Source: Herbaspirillum aquaticum (GTDB lineage: Bacteria > Pseudomonadota > Gammaproteobacteria > Burkholderiales > Burkholderiaceae_D). Taken from it: a DNA stretch of 64,000 bases. This document shows, one piece after another, positions 6,348 through 14,870 of the stretch. The position numbers were made by a program, and so were the translations under genes. Position 1 is the first letter of the stretch. Each line of letters opens with the position of its first letter. Under the pieces are notes generated by a model. It saw nothing but the letters and a program-made list of their open reading frames with translations, was not told where the DNA came from and searched no databases. The stretch spans positions 186,001 to 250,000 of the forward strand of contig NZ_NJGV01000006.1 of the NCBI RefSeq assembly GCF_002213425.1. The letters are read 5' to 3'.

Positions 6348-6644
6348 ATGCTCTATCCCGCCAGCCTATCCGCCGACCTACAGTACCTGGCCAAGCGCTA
6401 CGAGTGGAGCGCAGAGGACAAGGCCGAGGTGCGCGCAGCTTTCACCGACTGCCCAGAGATGGTCCATTTCTTCACCGTCCTGGCTGCTGCTCATCGGGCC
6501 GGCTATGAGCAATGTGCCGCCAATGGATTCATTCGCCTGCAGGCCTGGTGCATGGAACAGCATCTTGGAGATCCGTTCGCGCCTGGATTTGACCTCGCCG
6601 TCCTTGACGCCATGGCGGTGGAGCCGAGGAGGGCGCACGCATGA
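6348..6644 (+). CDS. Hypothetical phage protein, 98 aa
   Basis: This helical protein (LSADLQYLAKRYEWSAEDKA) starts three bases after the helicase stop and overlaps the next gene by four bases, so it belongs to the replication operon. No motif was recognised. It could be a replication or recombination accessory factor by position only. Confidence 0.6.
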   Translation: MLYPASLSADLQYLAKRYEWSAEDKAEVRAAFTDCPEMVHFFTVLAAAHRAGYEQCAANGFIRLQAWCMEQHLGDPFAPGFDLAVLDAMAVEPRRAHA

Positions 6645-7576
6645 TCGAGCAGGCGAAACAACCTGTTTCACCGGAAGCGCGTCAACGCGTTCTTGATCTG
6701 CGCCGCTCTCATTCTCTGCATCAGGTGGCGCGTGAGACCGGCATCCCCGTGGGTACCGTGAAGACGATCTGCTCACGCTCTGGCATTTTCCGGGATAACC
6801 AGAAGCACCGTGCGCTGTTCACTTTGCCCCCCATCGTTGAGAGCGAGTCGCGCCAACTCGCGGTACCGACCATACCGCCGCAAGAGGAGGTGACCGGTGA
6901 TAAGGAGATCGATGCGGTTTTGTGGCTGCAACAGGTGGTTGCAACAGGCCAGGCGGATTTGATTGCCAAGGCCATGGAAGCACTGAAGAAGATCAAGACC
7001 CCGATGGCCACTCTGGAAAAGCGCTACCGCGATTTCGTGATGGCGAAGAACCCGGGGAGCCTATTTGCCGCACTGTCGACGTTTGGTTTCGGGGACCTTC
7101 GTGGCCAAGCTGAGCGCGCCGTCAATCGCAAGGCGTCGGCCCAGGAGGCGATAGCGAGATTCGGAAGTGAAGAAGCATGTTTCACCGATACGCCGGCTGA
7201 GGGATTCATCATCGCTACCCTCAAGGACATCGTTTTTTGCGGAGACTCGGGCTTCCCGCAATTGACGCCCGATGTGAAAACCGGGTTCCAGCAGGCTTCA
7301 GATTTCCTCCCTCACACTCTGTCGGACTGCCTGCATGAATTGCGTTACTGGAGTGACCTGTACCGGCTGCGTCACGCGATTGATTCGGACTGCGGCGACT
7401 CGCTCTATGAGGAATGGGTGCGCCGCGACTTCATCTTCCATCTGATGACTACGATCCGCCCAAGAGACAAGGAAGAGGCCCTATCCGTGATGCGCTTCAT
7501 GCTCAGTGACGAAGATGGCTCCGACCACCGCGACAGGACCGAGGCTGACGCCATTTTCCTGAATCTATTGAGGTGA
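6641..7576 (+). CDS. Phage protein with N-terminal helix-turn-helix, 311 aa
   Basis: Residues 10-50 form a resolvase-like helix-turn-helix (SPEARQRVLDLRRSHSLHQV, then TGIPVGTVKTICSRSGIF), suggesting DNA binding. The remaining about 250 residues are helical, acidic at the end, and not recognised. Its position at the end of the replication block and before the late genes suits a late-gene activator or antitermination-type regulator, but this is inference. It overlaps the preceding gene by four bases. Confidence 0.6.
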   Translation: MIEQAKQPVSPEARQRVLDLRRSHSLHQVARETGIPVGTVKTICSRSGIFRDNQKHRALFTLPPIVESESRQLAVPTIPPQEEVTGDKEIDAVLWLQQVVATGQADLIAKAMEALKKIKTPMATLEKRYRDFVMAKNPGSLFAALSTFGFGDLRGQAERAVNRKASAQEAIARFGSEEACFTDTPAEGFIIATLKDIVFCGDSGFPQLTPDVKTGFQQASDFLPHTLSDCLHELRYWSDLYRLRHAIDSDCGDSLYEEWVRRDFIFHLMTTIRPRDKEEALSVMRFMLSDEDGSDHRDRTEADAIFLNLLR

Positions 7577-7714
7577 ATCATGGTGCCAGGCGGAACCATC
7601 GAAACAATTTCTAATTTGAAACAATTTGGCTTTGGAAGCGCGAAAAGACATGCGCAAGGCCCTATTTCCTCGCGCGTGCGCGCGTTTGCAGCACCAACCA
7701 TAGGAGAAATCGCA

Positions 7715-8203
7715 ATGCCCATCATCACCCCAACCGTTGGCCGCGTAGTTCTGTTCCGTCCTGGTATCGGCTTCGCAGGAGTCCAGACGCCTGACGGTGA
7801 TCCGTTGCCCGCGCTGATCTCGCGTGTCTGGAATGATCGCCTGATCAACATCGGCGGCTTTGATGCGGACGGCAAGCCATTCAGCGCCACCAGCGTGCCG
7901 CTGATCCAGGGCGATGAGCCGGAAGGCCAGGAGCTGCCGCAGTTCTACGCCGAGTGGATGCCTTACCAGAAGGGCCAGGCGGCCAAGACCGAGGCGCTGG
8001 AAAAGCAGACGGCCTCCGTGGCCTCGGTGCTGACTGCTGACATCTGCCGCGAGCAAGATGCGCACTTCGTGGCTTCGAGCGCCGCCAATCAAGTCCCATA
8101 CAGCGGTGATCCAGAGATCTACGCCAAGGCAGTGGCCACGGTCTACAAGAACACCAAGGCCGAGATACTGCGGCCGGGAGTCGTCGGCAGGCGCACGGCC
8201 TGA
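7715..8203 (+). CDS. Hypothetical phage protein, 162 aa
   Basis: The start MPIITPTVGRVVLFRPG has AGGAG upstream at normal spacing; the frame from 7580 is an unlikely extension. The N-terminal half is beta-rich and contains PDGDPLPALISRVWNDRLIN and GGFDADGKPF. This pattern is common in small phage proteins tied to DNA metabolism, but I cannot name the function. About 140 non-coding bases precede it and may hold a promoter; I found no convincing boxes. Confidence 0.6.
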   Translation: MPIITPTVGRVVLFRPGIGFAGVQTPDGDPLPALISRVWNDRLINIGGFDADGKPFSATSVPLIQGDEPEGQELPQFYAEWMPYQKGQAAKTEALEKQTASVASVLTADICREQDAHFVASSAANQVPYSGDPEIYAKAVATVYKNTKAEILRPGVVGRRTA

Positions 8204-8259
8204 GCGTTACCACCATGCCCGGCCGCAGCCGGGCGGTTTGAATCAAAAGGAAATCGATT

Positions 8260-8919
8260 GTGAGAACAGCGTTCTTCTACGATGCGGAAAGCACTGGCCT
8301 GATCGAATACGGCAAGTCGTCTGAAGATCCGACACAGCCGGATATCGTCCAGCTGGCGGCCGAGTTGGTGGACGTCGACACGCGCCGGACCATCGCCAGC
8401 TTCAATCACCTGATCAAGCCAGCCGACTGGAGCATTCCGGCGGACGTTGAAGCTTTGACCGGCATCAGCACAGAACGCGCGGCCATGTTCGGGCTGGACC
8501 TCCGGGTCGTGCTGCCCATTTTCTTGTCGCTGTGGGGCATGGCCACCGAGCACCGCGTTGGTCATAACGAGGGATTTGACGCACGCCTCATCCGGATTGC
8601 GATCAAGCGCGACAGCACTTTCAGCGAGGCCTTCGCGGATCAATGGAAAGCGGGCCCGGCGTTCTGCACTTGCCAGAAATCGAAGCCGATCGTGAACCTT
8701 CCAGCGACGGAGAGGATGCTTGCACGCGGCTTGAAGGGGGCGAAGGCTCCTGACCTGGGCGAGGCCTACCAGTTCTTCACCGGCGAGCCCCTCAAGAATG
8801 CGCACGATGCAGCGGTCGATGTCGCCGCCTGCAAGGCGATTTACTTCGGCATCCTCGATACCACGCGCAGTACTTTTCTTTCCCGTGCAGATGGAATTTT
8901 GGAGGAATATCGCCTGTGA
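8260..8919 (+). CDS. DnaQ-like 3'-5' exonuclease (DEDDh)
   Basis: The GTG start at 8260 follows AAAAGGA. Three exonuclease motifs are visible: ExoI YDAESTG (Asp8 and Glu10), ExoII HNEGFDARLI and ExoIII HDAAVDVAAC. Together they form the metal-binding DEDDh set. ExoI reads DAES rather than the usual DTET. The 219-residue length is that of a stand-alone exonuclease. It probably serves phage DNA replication or repair. The stop overlaps the next gene's GTG start. Confidence 0.82.
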   Translation: MRTAFFYDAESTGLIEYGKSSEDPTQPDIVQLAAELVDVDTRRTIASFNHLIKPADWSIPADVEALTGISTERAAMFGLDLRVVLPIFLSLWGMATEHRVGHNEGFDARLIRIAIKRDSTFSEAFADQWKAGPAFCTCQKSKPIVNLPATERMLARGLKGAKAPDLGEAYQFFTGEPLKNAHDAAVDVAACKAIYFGILDTTRSTFLSRADGILEEYRL

Positions 8920-9161
8920 TAAAGGTCAAGGTTCCTGTCCTAGCGCCGATTGATTGGTTCCAGCTCCTGCTGGACATCCAGCGTCGCGGCTATACGCTGC
9001 AGACGCTGGCCGCTGCCGTGGATATCCCCCGCACAACCCTCATCGGCTGGCGCGACCTCGACGCCACCCCGCGCCATCCTGACGGTGAGCGCGTCATCGC
9101 CCTCTGGTGCCAGGTCACGGGCCAGAACCGCGACCAGATCCCCCGCATAGCCCGATTCTGA
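8916..9161 (+). CDS. Small DNA-binding protein with helix-turn-helix, 81 aa
   Basis: A GTG start overlaps the exonuclease stop (GTGA). Residues 15-50 (WFQLLLDIQRRGYTLQTLAA, then DIPRTTLIGWRDLDATPRH) form a Cro/XRE-like helix-turn-helix with the conserved GW turn. It is the last gene before the virion block, a position typical of a late regulator, which remains inference. Confidence 0.65.
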   Translation: MIKVKVPVLAPIDWFQLLLDIQRRGYTLQTLAAAVDIPRTTLIGWRDLDATPRHPDGERVIALWCQVTGQNRDQIPRIARF

Positions 9162-9162
9162 T

Positions 9163-9178
9163 TGTCGGGATTCCGACA
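9163..9178 (+). other. Conserved hairpin TGTCGG-GATT-CCGACA, copy 1
   Basis: This 6-bp stem with a GATT loop lies in the gap before the first virion gene. The same 16-mer recurs before the capsid gene and, with one change, before the fibre genes. No U-run follows, so it is not a classical terminator. Confidence 0.6.
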
Positions 9179-9246
9179 GGCCTTCTCGGTACAGTTGCCG
9201 CTGACCCATTCCGGCCAGCGCCGGCAACACAACCAGGAGAGCAGCA

Positions 9247-9654
9247 ATGGCGACTTCCCCTCGCACCGTGGCCACCCCCGGCCAGGATCCCACCATCACC
9301 GGCACCACCGATACCCAGGCTGACGCTCAGGTCACCGGCACCACGGCCAGCGCCGCCGGCACCGGCAGCGAATCCGGTACCGGCGCTGACGCCTCGCTGC
9401 AGGCCCAGCTGGACGAGATGAAGGCCGTCACCGAGTCCATGGCCGAGCAGAATGCTGCCTTGGTCGAGCAGGTGAAGGCGCTGCTGGCCGCTGGCTTGCG
9501 CACCGCCCAAGCTCACAGCCCCGCACCGGTCCCGCTGCCCAGCATCGATGACAAGACCGTGCGCGCTTCCACCGTGCCGGTGCTGACGAAGGATGGCTGG
9601 TTCGTCCCCGAATCGAAGGTCTGGCAGGTCACCGCTGGCGCAAAGGCTGCCTGA
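9247..9654 (+). CDS. Phage structural-block protein, Thr/Ala/Gly-rich, 135 aa
   Basis: The first about 55 residues are low-complexity Thr, Gly, Ala and Ser; a coiled-coil-like helix follows (LQAQLDEMKAVTESMAEQNA) and the C-terminus holds a short beta motif (VLTKDGWFVPESKVWQV). An AGGAG-like site precedes the ATG. It is the first gene of the virion block, upstream of the portal. It may be a minor virion or assembly protein; no family was recognised. Confidence 0.6.
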   Translation: MATSPRTVATPGQDPTITGTTDTQADAQVTGTTASAAGTGSESGTGADASLQAQLDEMKAVTESMAEQNAALVEQVKALLAAGLRTAQAHSPAPVPLPSIDDKTVRASTVPVLTKDGWFVPESKVWQVTAGAKAA

Positions 9655-9655
9655 C

Positions 9656-9850
9656 ATGTGCGGCGGCGGCGGTAGCACCCCAGCGGTCGTACAGACCGAT
9701 CCCAAGGCGGAAGCAGCTGCTGCAGCGGCAGAGGCGGCGCAGAAGACGAATTCTTCGAATGCCGCCCGCCGTCGCCAGCAACAGGCGTCCGCTCTCTCCA
9801 CCGGCGCAGGCACTGCGCTCTCTCTCGGTAAGGCCACGCTCGGGCAATGA
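9656..9850 (+). CDS. Small MCGGG-type phage protein upstream of the portal, 64 aa
   Basis: The start MCGGGGSTPAVVQTDP follows one base after the previous stop. Short proteins opening with MCGGG occur beside portal or internal-protein genes in many podoviruses. The rest is an Ala/Glu-rich helix and a Ser/Thr-rich tail. There is no signal peptide, so the N-terminal Cys is not a lipobox. Its role is unknown. It overlaps the portal start by four bases. Confidence 0.6.
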   Translation: MCGGGGSTPAVVQTDPKAEAAAAAAEAAQKTNSSNAARRRQQQASALSTGAGTALSLGKATLGQ

Positions 9851-11478
9851 ATGAACTCGTCGAAAAGGTGATGCGCCGGCATAGCCTCATGGTGGGCCAG
9901 CGGCAGACTCACGATTCCAACTGGCGCGAGGTGTTCGACTACCTGGCTCCCGAGCGCGCTATCGGCTGGTACGGCGCCCCCGATGGGGCCAGCAACAACG
10001 CCGCCGCCCAGCGCGCGCGCCTCTACGACAACACCGCCATGGACGATGCCGAAACGCTGAAATCGGCAATCGCGTCCGGCATGCACCCGCCGAACTCCCG
10101 CTGGTTTGACCTGGATGCCGGCCAGAAGGCCGAGGACGAGACCCGCTGGATGGACGGTGCAACGCAGTTCCTCTTCGAGAACATCCATTCGTCCGGCTTC
10201 GACTCCACCGCTTACGAGAACCTGAGCGACCTGATCCCGGCCGGCTGGTTTGTCATGTTCATCGACCAGGCCAAGGACGAGCAGGGCAGGCCCATCGGCG
10301 GCTTCAACTTTGAGCCCTGGCCGCTGTGGCAGTGCTACGTCGCTGCCTCCACCTCCAAGGGCCGCGTGGACACGATCCATCGCCAGTGGTGCCCGACCGT
10401 GGAACAGGCCGTGGCCGAGTATGGCCTTGATGCCATGTCCGAGGCCACGCAGCGCAAGTTCATGGACAACAAGCTGTCCGAGACCGTGAACATGACCTGG
10501 GCCATCTACCCGAACCGCGATGGCAAGAAAGGCATCCTGAACCGGAATCTGCCGTTCAAGTCGGTGCACATCGAGGACGGCAAGCACCTGGTGCGTGAAA
10601 GCGGCTTCCACGAATTCCCCTGCGCGGTGCCACGCTGGCGCTTGATTCCCTCCACGCCTTACGCCACCGGCATCGGCTCCAACGTCCTGCCCACGGTCAA
10701 GACCCTGAACGACATCCTGCGCATGGAGCTGCAGAGCCTGGATATCGCAGCATCTGGCATGTGGAAGGCAAAGGACGATGGCGTGTTGAACGCCCGCACC
10801 CTGAAGATTGGCCCGCGCCGTGTTGTGATGATGGCCGATATGGACAACCTGCAGCCGTTGACCACTGGCGCAGACTTTCAGGTCACCTTCTCCAAGGCCG
10901 AGCAGCTGCGCAAGAGCATCAGCCGGTCCCTGCTGGCCGACCAGCTCACCCCGCTGGATGGTCCTGTGCGCTCGGCCACCGAGATCCAGCTGCGCGCCAA
11001 CCAGATCCGCCAGCAGCTCGGGCCGATGTTCGCCCGCTTCCAAGGCGAGTACCTGCAGGTCATGATCGAACGCTGTTTCGCCATCGCCTACCGGGCCGGC
11101 GCGCTGACCGCCGAACTCGGCCCGATACCCGAATCCCTGCTGGGCCGTGACTTCATCGTCAAGTACATCAGCCCGCTGGCCCGCGCCCAGAAGATGGAAG
11201 AGGTCACCGCGCTCGACATGTTCATCGATGGCCTGATCCAGCAGGCGGCTGCCACCGGTAACACCAGCACGCTCGACATCCTGGACATGGATGCCGCGAA
11301 CTACGAGAAGGGCCTTGCGCTCGGCGTGCCGGCCAAGCTGCTGCGCGGCCCGGATCAGCTGGTCGAGAAGCGCCAGGCCGACAACCAAGCACGCCAGCAG
11401 GCCCAAGCCCAGGCTCAGCAGCAAGAGCTGATGCAGGCGGCCGGGCAGAAGGTCGTTGAAAACACTCTTTCGCAATAG
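9847..11478 (+). CDS. Portal (head-tail connector), T7 gp8-like
   Basis: This 543-residue protein matches the podoviral head-to-tail connector family: an N-terminal MRRHSLMVGQRQTHDSNWREVF segment, YLAPERAIGWYG, and a helical core with QSLDIAASGMWKAKDDGVLN and TPLDGPVRSATEIQLRANQI. The C-terminal tail is Gln/Ala-rich (QARQQAQAQAQQQELMQ). Twelve copies should form the channel for DNA packaging and ejection at the capsid vertex. Length is normal for the family. The ATGA start overlap couples it to the small upstream gene. Confidence 0.9.
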   Translation: MNELVEKVMRRHSLMVGQRQTHDSNWREVFDYLAPERAIGWYGAPDGASNNAAAQRARLYDNTAMDDAETLKSAIASGMHPPNSRWFDLDAGQKAEDETRWMDGATQFLFENIHSSGFDSTAYENLSDLIPAGWFVMFIDQAKDEQGRPIGGFNFEPWPLWQCYVAASTSKGRVDTIHRQWCPTVEQAVAEYGLDAMSEATQRKFMDNKLSETVNMTWAIYPNRDGKKGILNRNLPFKSVHIEDGKHLVRESGFHEFPCAVPRWRLIPSTPYATGIGSNVLPTVKTLNDILRMELQSLDIAASGMWKAKDDGVLNARTLKIGPRRVVMMADMDNLQPLTTGADFQVTFSKAEQLRKSISRSLLADQLTPLDGPVRSATEIQLRANQIRQQLGPMFARFQGEYLQVMIERCFAIAYRAGALTAELGPIPESLLGRDFIVKYISPLARAQKMEEVTALDMFIDGLIQQAAATGNTSTLDILDMDAANYEKGLALGVPAKLLRGPDQLVEKRQADNQARQQAQAQAQQQELMQAAGQKVVENTLSQ

Positions 11479-11486
11479 GAACTGAT

Positions 11487-11831
11487 ATGCCTCTCAATGC
11501 CACTCTCACCGGCAGCGGTTGGATCGTCTCGATCGATACCAATGGGCCGCGTCGCGCGGTCACCGGTAACACCGTTGCGACTGCCGCAGATGTGAACGGC
11601 CGCATCGATGTGAATTCGGCAAGCCCAGTGCAGATCACCATTCCCGATGACTCCACCGGGCCGTGGCAAGGCAGCGAAATGGTTGCAGCGTATCAGGCAG
11701 GCGCTGGCGCCGTTTCGTTCGTGGCTGGCTCGGGAGTGACCCTGCGCTCGCCTTCTGGCGTAGCCGCTGCTGTCCAGTACGGCACCATCGCCGTGCAGCG
11801 CGTCGGCCCCAATGAATGGGCGCTGGTATGA
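11487..11831 (+). CDS. Phage structural protein, beta-rich, 114 aa
   Basis: The sequence is Gly/Ala/Val-rich and probably a beta sandwich (TLTGSGWIVSIDTNGPRRAV, then AVSFVAGSGVTLRSPSGVAA). It starts nine bases after the portal stop and overlaps the esterase-like gene by ATGA. It may be the adaptor or base of the following esterase protein; similar short beta proteins occur beside fibre genes. Function not recognised. Confidence 0.6.
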   Translation: MPLNATLTGSGWIVSIDTNGPRRAVTGNTVATAADVNGRIDVNSASPVQITIPDDSTGPWQGSEMVAAYQAGAGAVSFVAGSGVTLRSPSGVAAAVQYGTIAVQRVGPNEWALV

Positions 11832-13525
11832 AGCTCCGCGAATATCTGCGCTCTGCGCGGCATCGCAGCGGCGGAGTCATCACATCGATGGCAATCCGCA
11901 CCAAGATCCCATACGCTGCCAACAACTTCGGGACGAATCCATACATCACCTATCGGATGATGGAGAAGGCCATCGTCCAAGGCCAGAACATCAACGGCGG
12001 ATTCGCCAATGTATCTGTGTGGTCCGGGCTTGCCAATGCCGTTCAGGAAATCGCCAACATCAGCCCGGTTTATGTGACTGCGGCGCTGGTGCAGGGCGTC
12101 AGCGGATCGGCGCTTGACCAGTCGGCCGCAACGCTCACGCCGCTGACCTGGCAGAACGCCTATAACGGCGTGCCCGGCTACCTCTACAACGCGATCCTTG
12201 GCCGTGCTGCGACCAGCGCTGAATTCATCGCGGCCGGCGCAACGTTGTCCGGTGACAAACAGACGCTGCTGGTGCCGCCCGGGTTTCTCCCGCTGTTCGA
12301 TACGGCGCCGCTCACGTTGGCGGCCGGGCGGTATGCAATTCAGTTCGAAATCGGCGGCGCGCCTCAATTGACGCTGACCATTCCGAACGCGGCAACCTAT
12401 CCTGCTGGCACGCCCATTCCGTTCACCGGCACGACGCCTGCGACGAACTGGGGCTATCTGGCCACCGGCACCGGCATCACTGCTGTGACCGCTGGCCTGA
12501 ACGATGCCACTGGGACCGTTGCCACTTTCGACGGTACAAACCTGACGCTTTCCAAGTCCTTCACTTCGACGGCTGGCCAGACAATTCAGCTGAACTCGCG
12601 CTATCCGGCATGCAACGCCATCTCGAATGCAACGCTTGGTGATGCCACCACTTCGTCTGCTACTGGCCGTAAGTGCGTGTTCCTGAAGAACTGGACTGCT
12701 GGCGGCGGAGTTACCGGCGTGACGCAGGCCTCGGGCACAAGCTACACAACTCTGCTGGAGGTTTCTGGCACGAACAGCGCGAATGCTCCTTGCTTTGCCG
12801 GCCCTGGCGACTCGATCTGTAACGACAACCATGACCAAAATCCCGATAACAGCTGGGGGGATGCTGATGGTGCGCAAGGCATCATCGGCAGAGCCTGCAA
12901 CCAGGCTGGAATTCCTTTTGTCCGGTTAGCGGTTTCCGGATCGAAGCCTTCCAACGAAGTGCTTTATGGCGGCAATTGGCTGCGGAAATTCATGGTCCGC
13001 AACTGCACGCACATAATTCATATCAATGGGCACAATGACCGTGCTTTGCCGTGGGCTGGTGCTGCTGGTGTGGGCTTCAATGCAACGATGCAGGCATGGA
13101 ACAACATCTACCGGAACGCGGCGAAGCGCGGAGCGCAAACCAAAGTGTTTGCAATGACGCTGATGCCGCAAGCAACAGGCACTTTCGCTACTGACACAGG
13201 CCAGACGCCTACCGCGACCAGCATTGACGCCAATGGTGCGCAAGTACAGTACCGCACGAAATTGCTTGCTGGCGGGTTCGTTCCTGCAAACGGCGATCCT
13301 GATGTTGCAGCCGATGCATGGCAGCAACTCTACGACGGCGCGACGGCCGCTGGTTTATCCATCGTCAACGCTGGCGCAGGCTCCGGCAAGTGGCCATATT
13401 CCGCCGATTGGGTCAGCAATAGCTATCGAGGGGGCACGCTGGAAGGCACGCACTATCAATACACCGTTTCCGGATACATGGCGCCTTGGCTCGCAGCCCA
13501 GTTGCCAGCGTTCGCAGCGATGTGA
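11828..13525 (+). CDS. SGNH/GDSL hydrolase-like virion protein, putative tail esterase
   Basis: The 565-residue protein has an N-terminal about 300 residues of beta-rich, Thr/Ala/Gly-rich sequence and a C-terminal SGNH-like domain. The GDS block is GPGDSICNDN (Ser329), the third block is NGHNDR (Asn403) and the last block is EGTHYQ (His542), where the usual Asp is Glu539. SGNH domains in phage tail proteins deacetylate host surface polysaccharide; that use here is inference. Start chosen by ATGA coupling; an internal ATG at 11888 is possible. Its location between portal and scaffold genes is unusual for a receptor-interaction protein. Confidence 0.72.
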   Translation: MKLREYLRSARHRSGGVITSMAIRTKIPYAANNFGTNPYITYRMMEKAIVQGQNINGGFANVSVWSGLANAVQEIANISPVYVTAALVQGVSGSALDQSAATLTPLTWQNAYNGVPGYLYNAILGRAATSAEFIAAGATLSGDKQTLLVPPGFLPLFDTAPLTLAAGRYAIQFEIGGAPQLTLTIPNAATYPAGTPIPFTGTTPATNWGYLATGTGITAVTAGLNDATGTVATFDGTNLTLSKSFTSTAGQTIQLNSRYPACNAISNATLGDATTSSATGRKCVFLKNWTAGGGVTGVTQASGTSYTTLLEVSGTNSANAPCFAGPGDSICNDNHDQNPDNSWGDADGAQGIIGRACNQAGIPFVRLAVSGSKPSNEVLYGGNWLRKFMVRNCTHIIHINGHNDRALPWAGAAGVGFNATMQAWNNIYRNAAKRGAQTKVFAMTLMPQATGTFATDTGQTPTATSIDANGAQVQYRTKLLAGGFVPANGDPDVAADAWQQLYDGATAAGLSIVNAGAGSGKWPYSADWVSNSYRGGTLEGTHYQYTVSGYMAPWLAAQLPAFAAM

Positions 13526-13554
13526 CGATGCTTGAGCCAAATTTGGAGGAGTAA

Positions 13555-13794
13555 ATGGCCCTATCTGAAGCCCAAATGACCACAGCCGACGACTACAAGG
13601 CGCTGTTCGAGGACAACCCGCGCGGCGTCCAGGTGCTGGAAGACCTGGTGCGCCGCTTTTCCAAGCCGGCGGTGACAGCCGGTGGCATCGATGCGGTGCT
13701 CAAGACCTATACCCACTGTGGGGAAAACAACGTCGTGCAGTTCATCGTGCGGCAGATCAACCTGGCCAACAACGTAGGAGAAGAAGATGCGTAA
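13555..13794 (+). CDS. Bbp19-like phage protein, 79 aa
   Basis: A GGAG site precedes the start. The sequence YKALFEDNPRGVQVLEDLVR, then NNVVQFIVRQINLA matches the pattern of the Bbp19-like family named after Bordetella phage BPP-1: a short helical protein with a conserved C-terminal IxRQI helix. It sits just before the scaffold gene, as expected in BPP-1-like genomes. Its biochemical role is not established. The stop overlaps the scaffold start. Confidence 0.75.
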   Translation: MALSEAQMTTADDYKALFEDNPRGVQVLEDLVRRFSKPAVTAGGIDAVLKTYTHCGENNVVQFIVRQINLANNVGEEDA

Positions 13795-14665
13795 TCGCAA
13801 CTGGATGAAATTCGTGCTGATGGATGCGGCCACCGGCGACGGCGGCGGTGCGGCTGGTGGTGGCGCTGGTGATGGTGGCGCAGCAGCCGCTGCCGCGGCT
13901 GGAGCAGCAGGAGGCGAGGGCGGTGCCGCTGCTGGCGGACAGGAAGGTGCTGGCGGCCAATCCGCCCTGTCCGCTGGCGGCGCGCCGGAATGGAAGCTGG
14001 AGAGCGTGCCCGAAAAATTCCATGTGAAGAAGGACGACGGTACCTTCGACGTCGAAGCGATGCTGCGCAAGACCGAGGAATCGCGCGCCGAGCTGGAAAA
14101 GCGCATGGGTGCGGGTGGCATCCGCCCGAAGGATCCGGCCGAGTACAAGCTGCCCGACATGCCAGAGGCGCTCAAGGATGTGAAGCTGGAGACCGCTGAC
14201 TTCGCCAAGAAGGCCCACGATCTCGGCCTCTCGCAGGAGCAATATGCCGGCGTGATGGCGGAATACCTCAACCTGCTGCCGAATCTGGTGCAGGGCCAGG
14301 CCCAGGCACAGAGCCAAGAAGTCGTCGCCCAGCTCAATGAACTGTGGGGCGAGAGTGCCAAGGCGAATTTCGCGGGTGCATTCACCGTGGCCAATCGCGT
14401 GGCCGAGAAGATGGGCGTCCCGTTCTCCGAGGTGGAGGCAGCGGTGGGCAACAATCCCATGGCGCTGCGCATCCTCGCATCCTTCGCTGACGAAGTTTCC
14501 GAGGACAAGACCCCGGCGGCCGCAAACAACGCGCTGCCGGCTGGCTTCAGCATCGAGGCCGCCATTACCAGCGAGGCTTACACCAACTCTGCGCACCCCG
14601 AGCACAAGAAGGTCACTGACCAGGTGAACGCCTGGTATGCGAAGAACCCGAACGGCATCAAGTAA
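13787..14665 (+). CDS. Capsid scaffolding protein, T7 gp9-like
   Basis: The 292-residue acidic protein opens with a Gly/Ala low-complexity region (residues 15-65), followed by helices including PEKFHVKKDDGTFDVEAMLR and GGIRPKDPAEYKLPDMPEAL, typical of podoviral capsid-assembly proteins. The C-terminus EHKKVTDQVNAWYAKNPNG resembles scaffold tails that contact the capsid protein. It directs procapsid assembly and is lost at maturation. It directly precedes the capsid gene. Confidence 0.85.
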   Translation: MRNRNWMKFVLMDAATGDGGGAAGGGAGDGGAAAAAAAGAAGGEGGAAAGGQEGAGGQSALSAGGAPEWKLESVPEKFHVKKDDGTFDVEAMLRKTEESRAELEKRMGAGGIRPKDPAEYKLPDMPEALKDVKLETADFAKKAHDLGLSQEQYAGVMAEYLNLLPNLVQGQAQAQSQEVVAQLNELWGESAKANFAGAFTVANRVAEKMGVPFSEVEAAVGNNPMALRILASFADEVSEDKTPAAANNALPAGFSIEAAITSEAYTNSAHPEHKKVTDQVNAWYAKNPNGIK

Positions 14666-14687
14666 CACTCCGATCTACTCCACACAG

Positions 14688-14709
14688 CGGGCCGCCATCG
14701 TGCGGCCCG
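14688..14709 (+). terminator. Hairpin after the scaffold gene, weak terminator or attenuator
   Basis: CGGGCCGC and GCGGCCCG form an 8-bp perfect stem around a 6-base loop, followed by TTTGCATTTTG, an interrupted U-tract. It may lower read-through into the capsid gene or protect the upstream mRNA end. Confidence 0.5.
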
Positions 14710-14717
14710 TTTGCATT

Positions 14718-14735
14718 TTGTCGGGATTCCGACAA
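14718..14735 (+). other. Conserved hairpin TTGTCGG-GATT-CCGACAA, copy 2
   Basis: The same element as at 9163, here with a 7-bp stem. It lies in the 205-bp gap between scaffold and capsid genes, just after the weak terminator-like hairpin. Confidence 0.6.
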
Positions 14736-14870
14736 GGCAACTCCATACCATGCAACGCATCAGGCCCAGCATTGGACAACCTGGCTACTGAGCCGAGTAA
14801 GGCCCGGAAACGGACAACCCGAAACAGGCAAAGGCAAACACCACCTTTTCTCAATTTTCGGAGCTAGAAA

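Noticed and set aside
9163-9178. GATT-loop hairpins as intrinsic terminators
   Set aside because: The stem is only 6-7 bp and no U-run follows any of the three copies; one lies inside the terminase coding sequence.
9115-11475. Long minus-strand open frame of 786 codons opposite the portal and upstream genes
   Set aside because: It is antisense to well-supported portal and structural genes; such frames arise from GC-rich codon bias. Its His/Gly-rich translation has no domain pattern.
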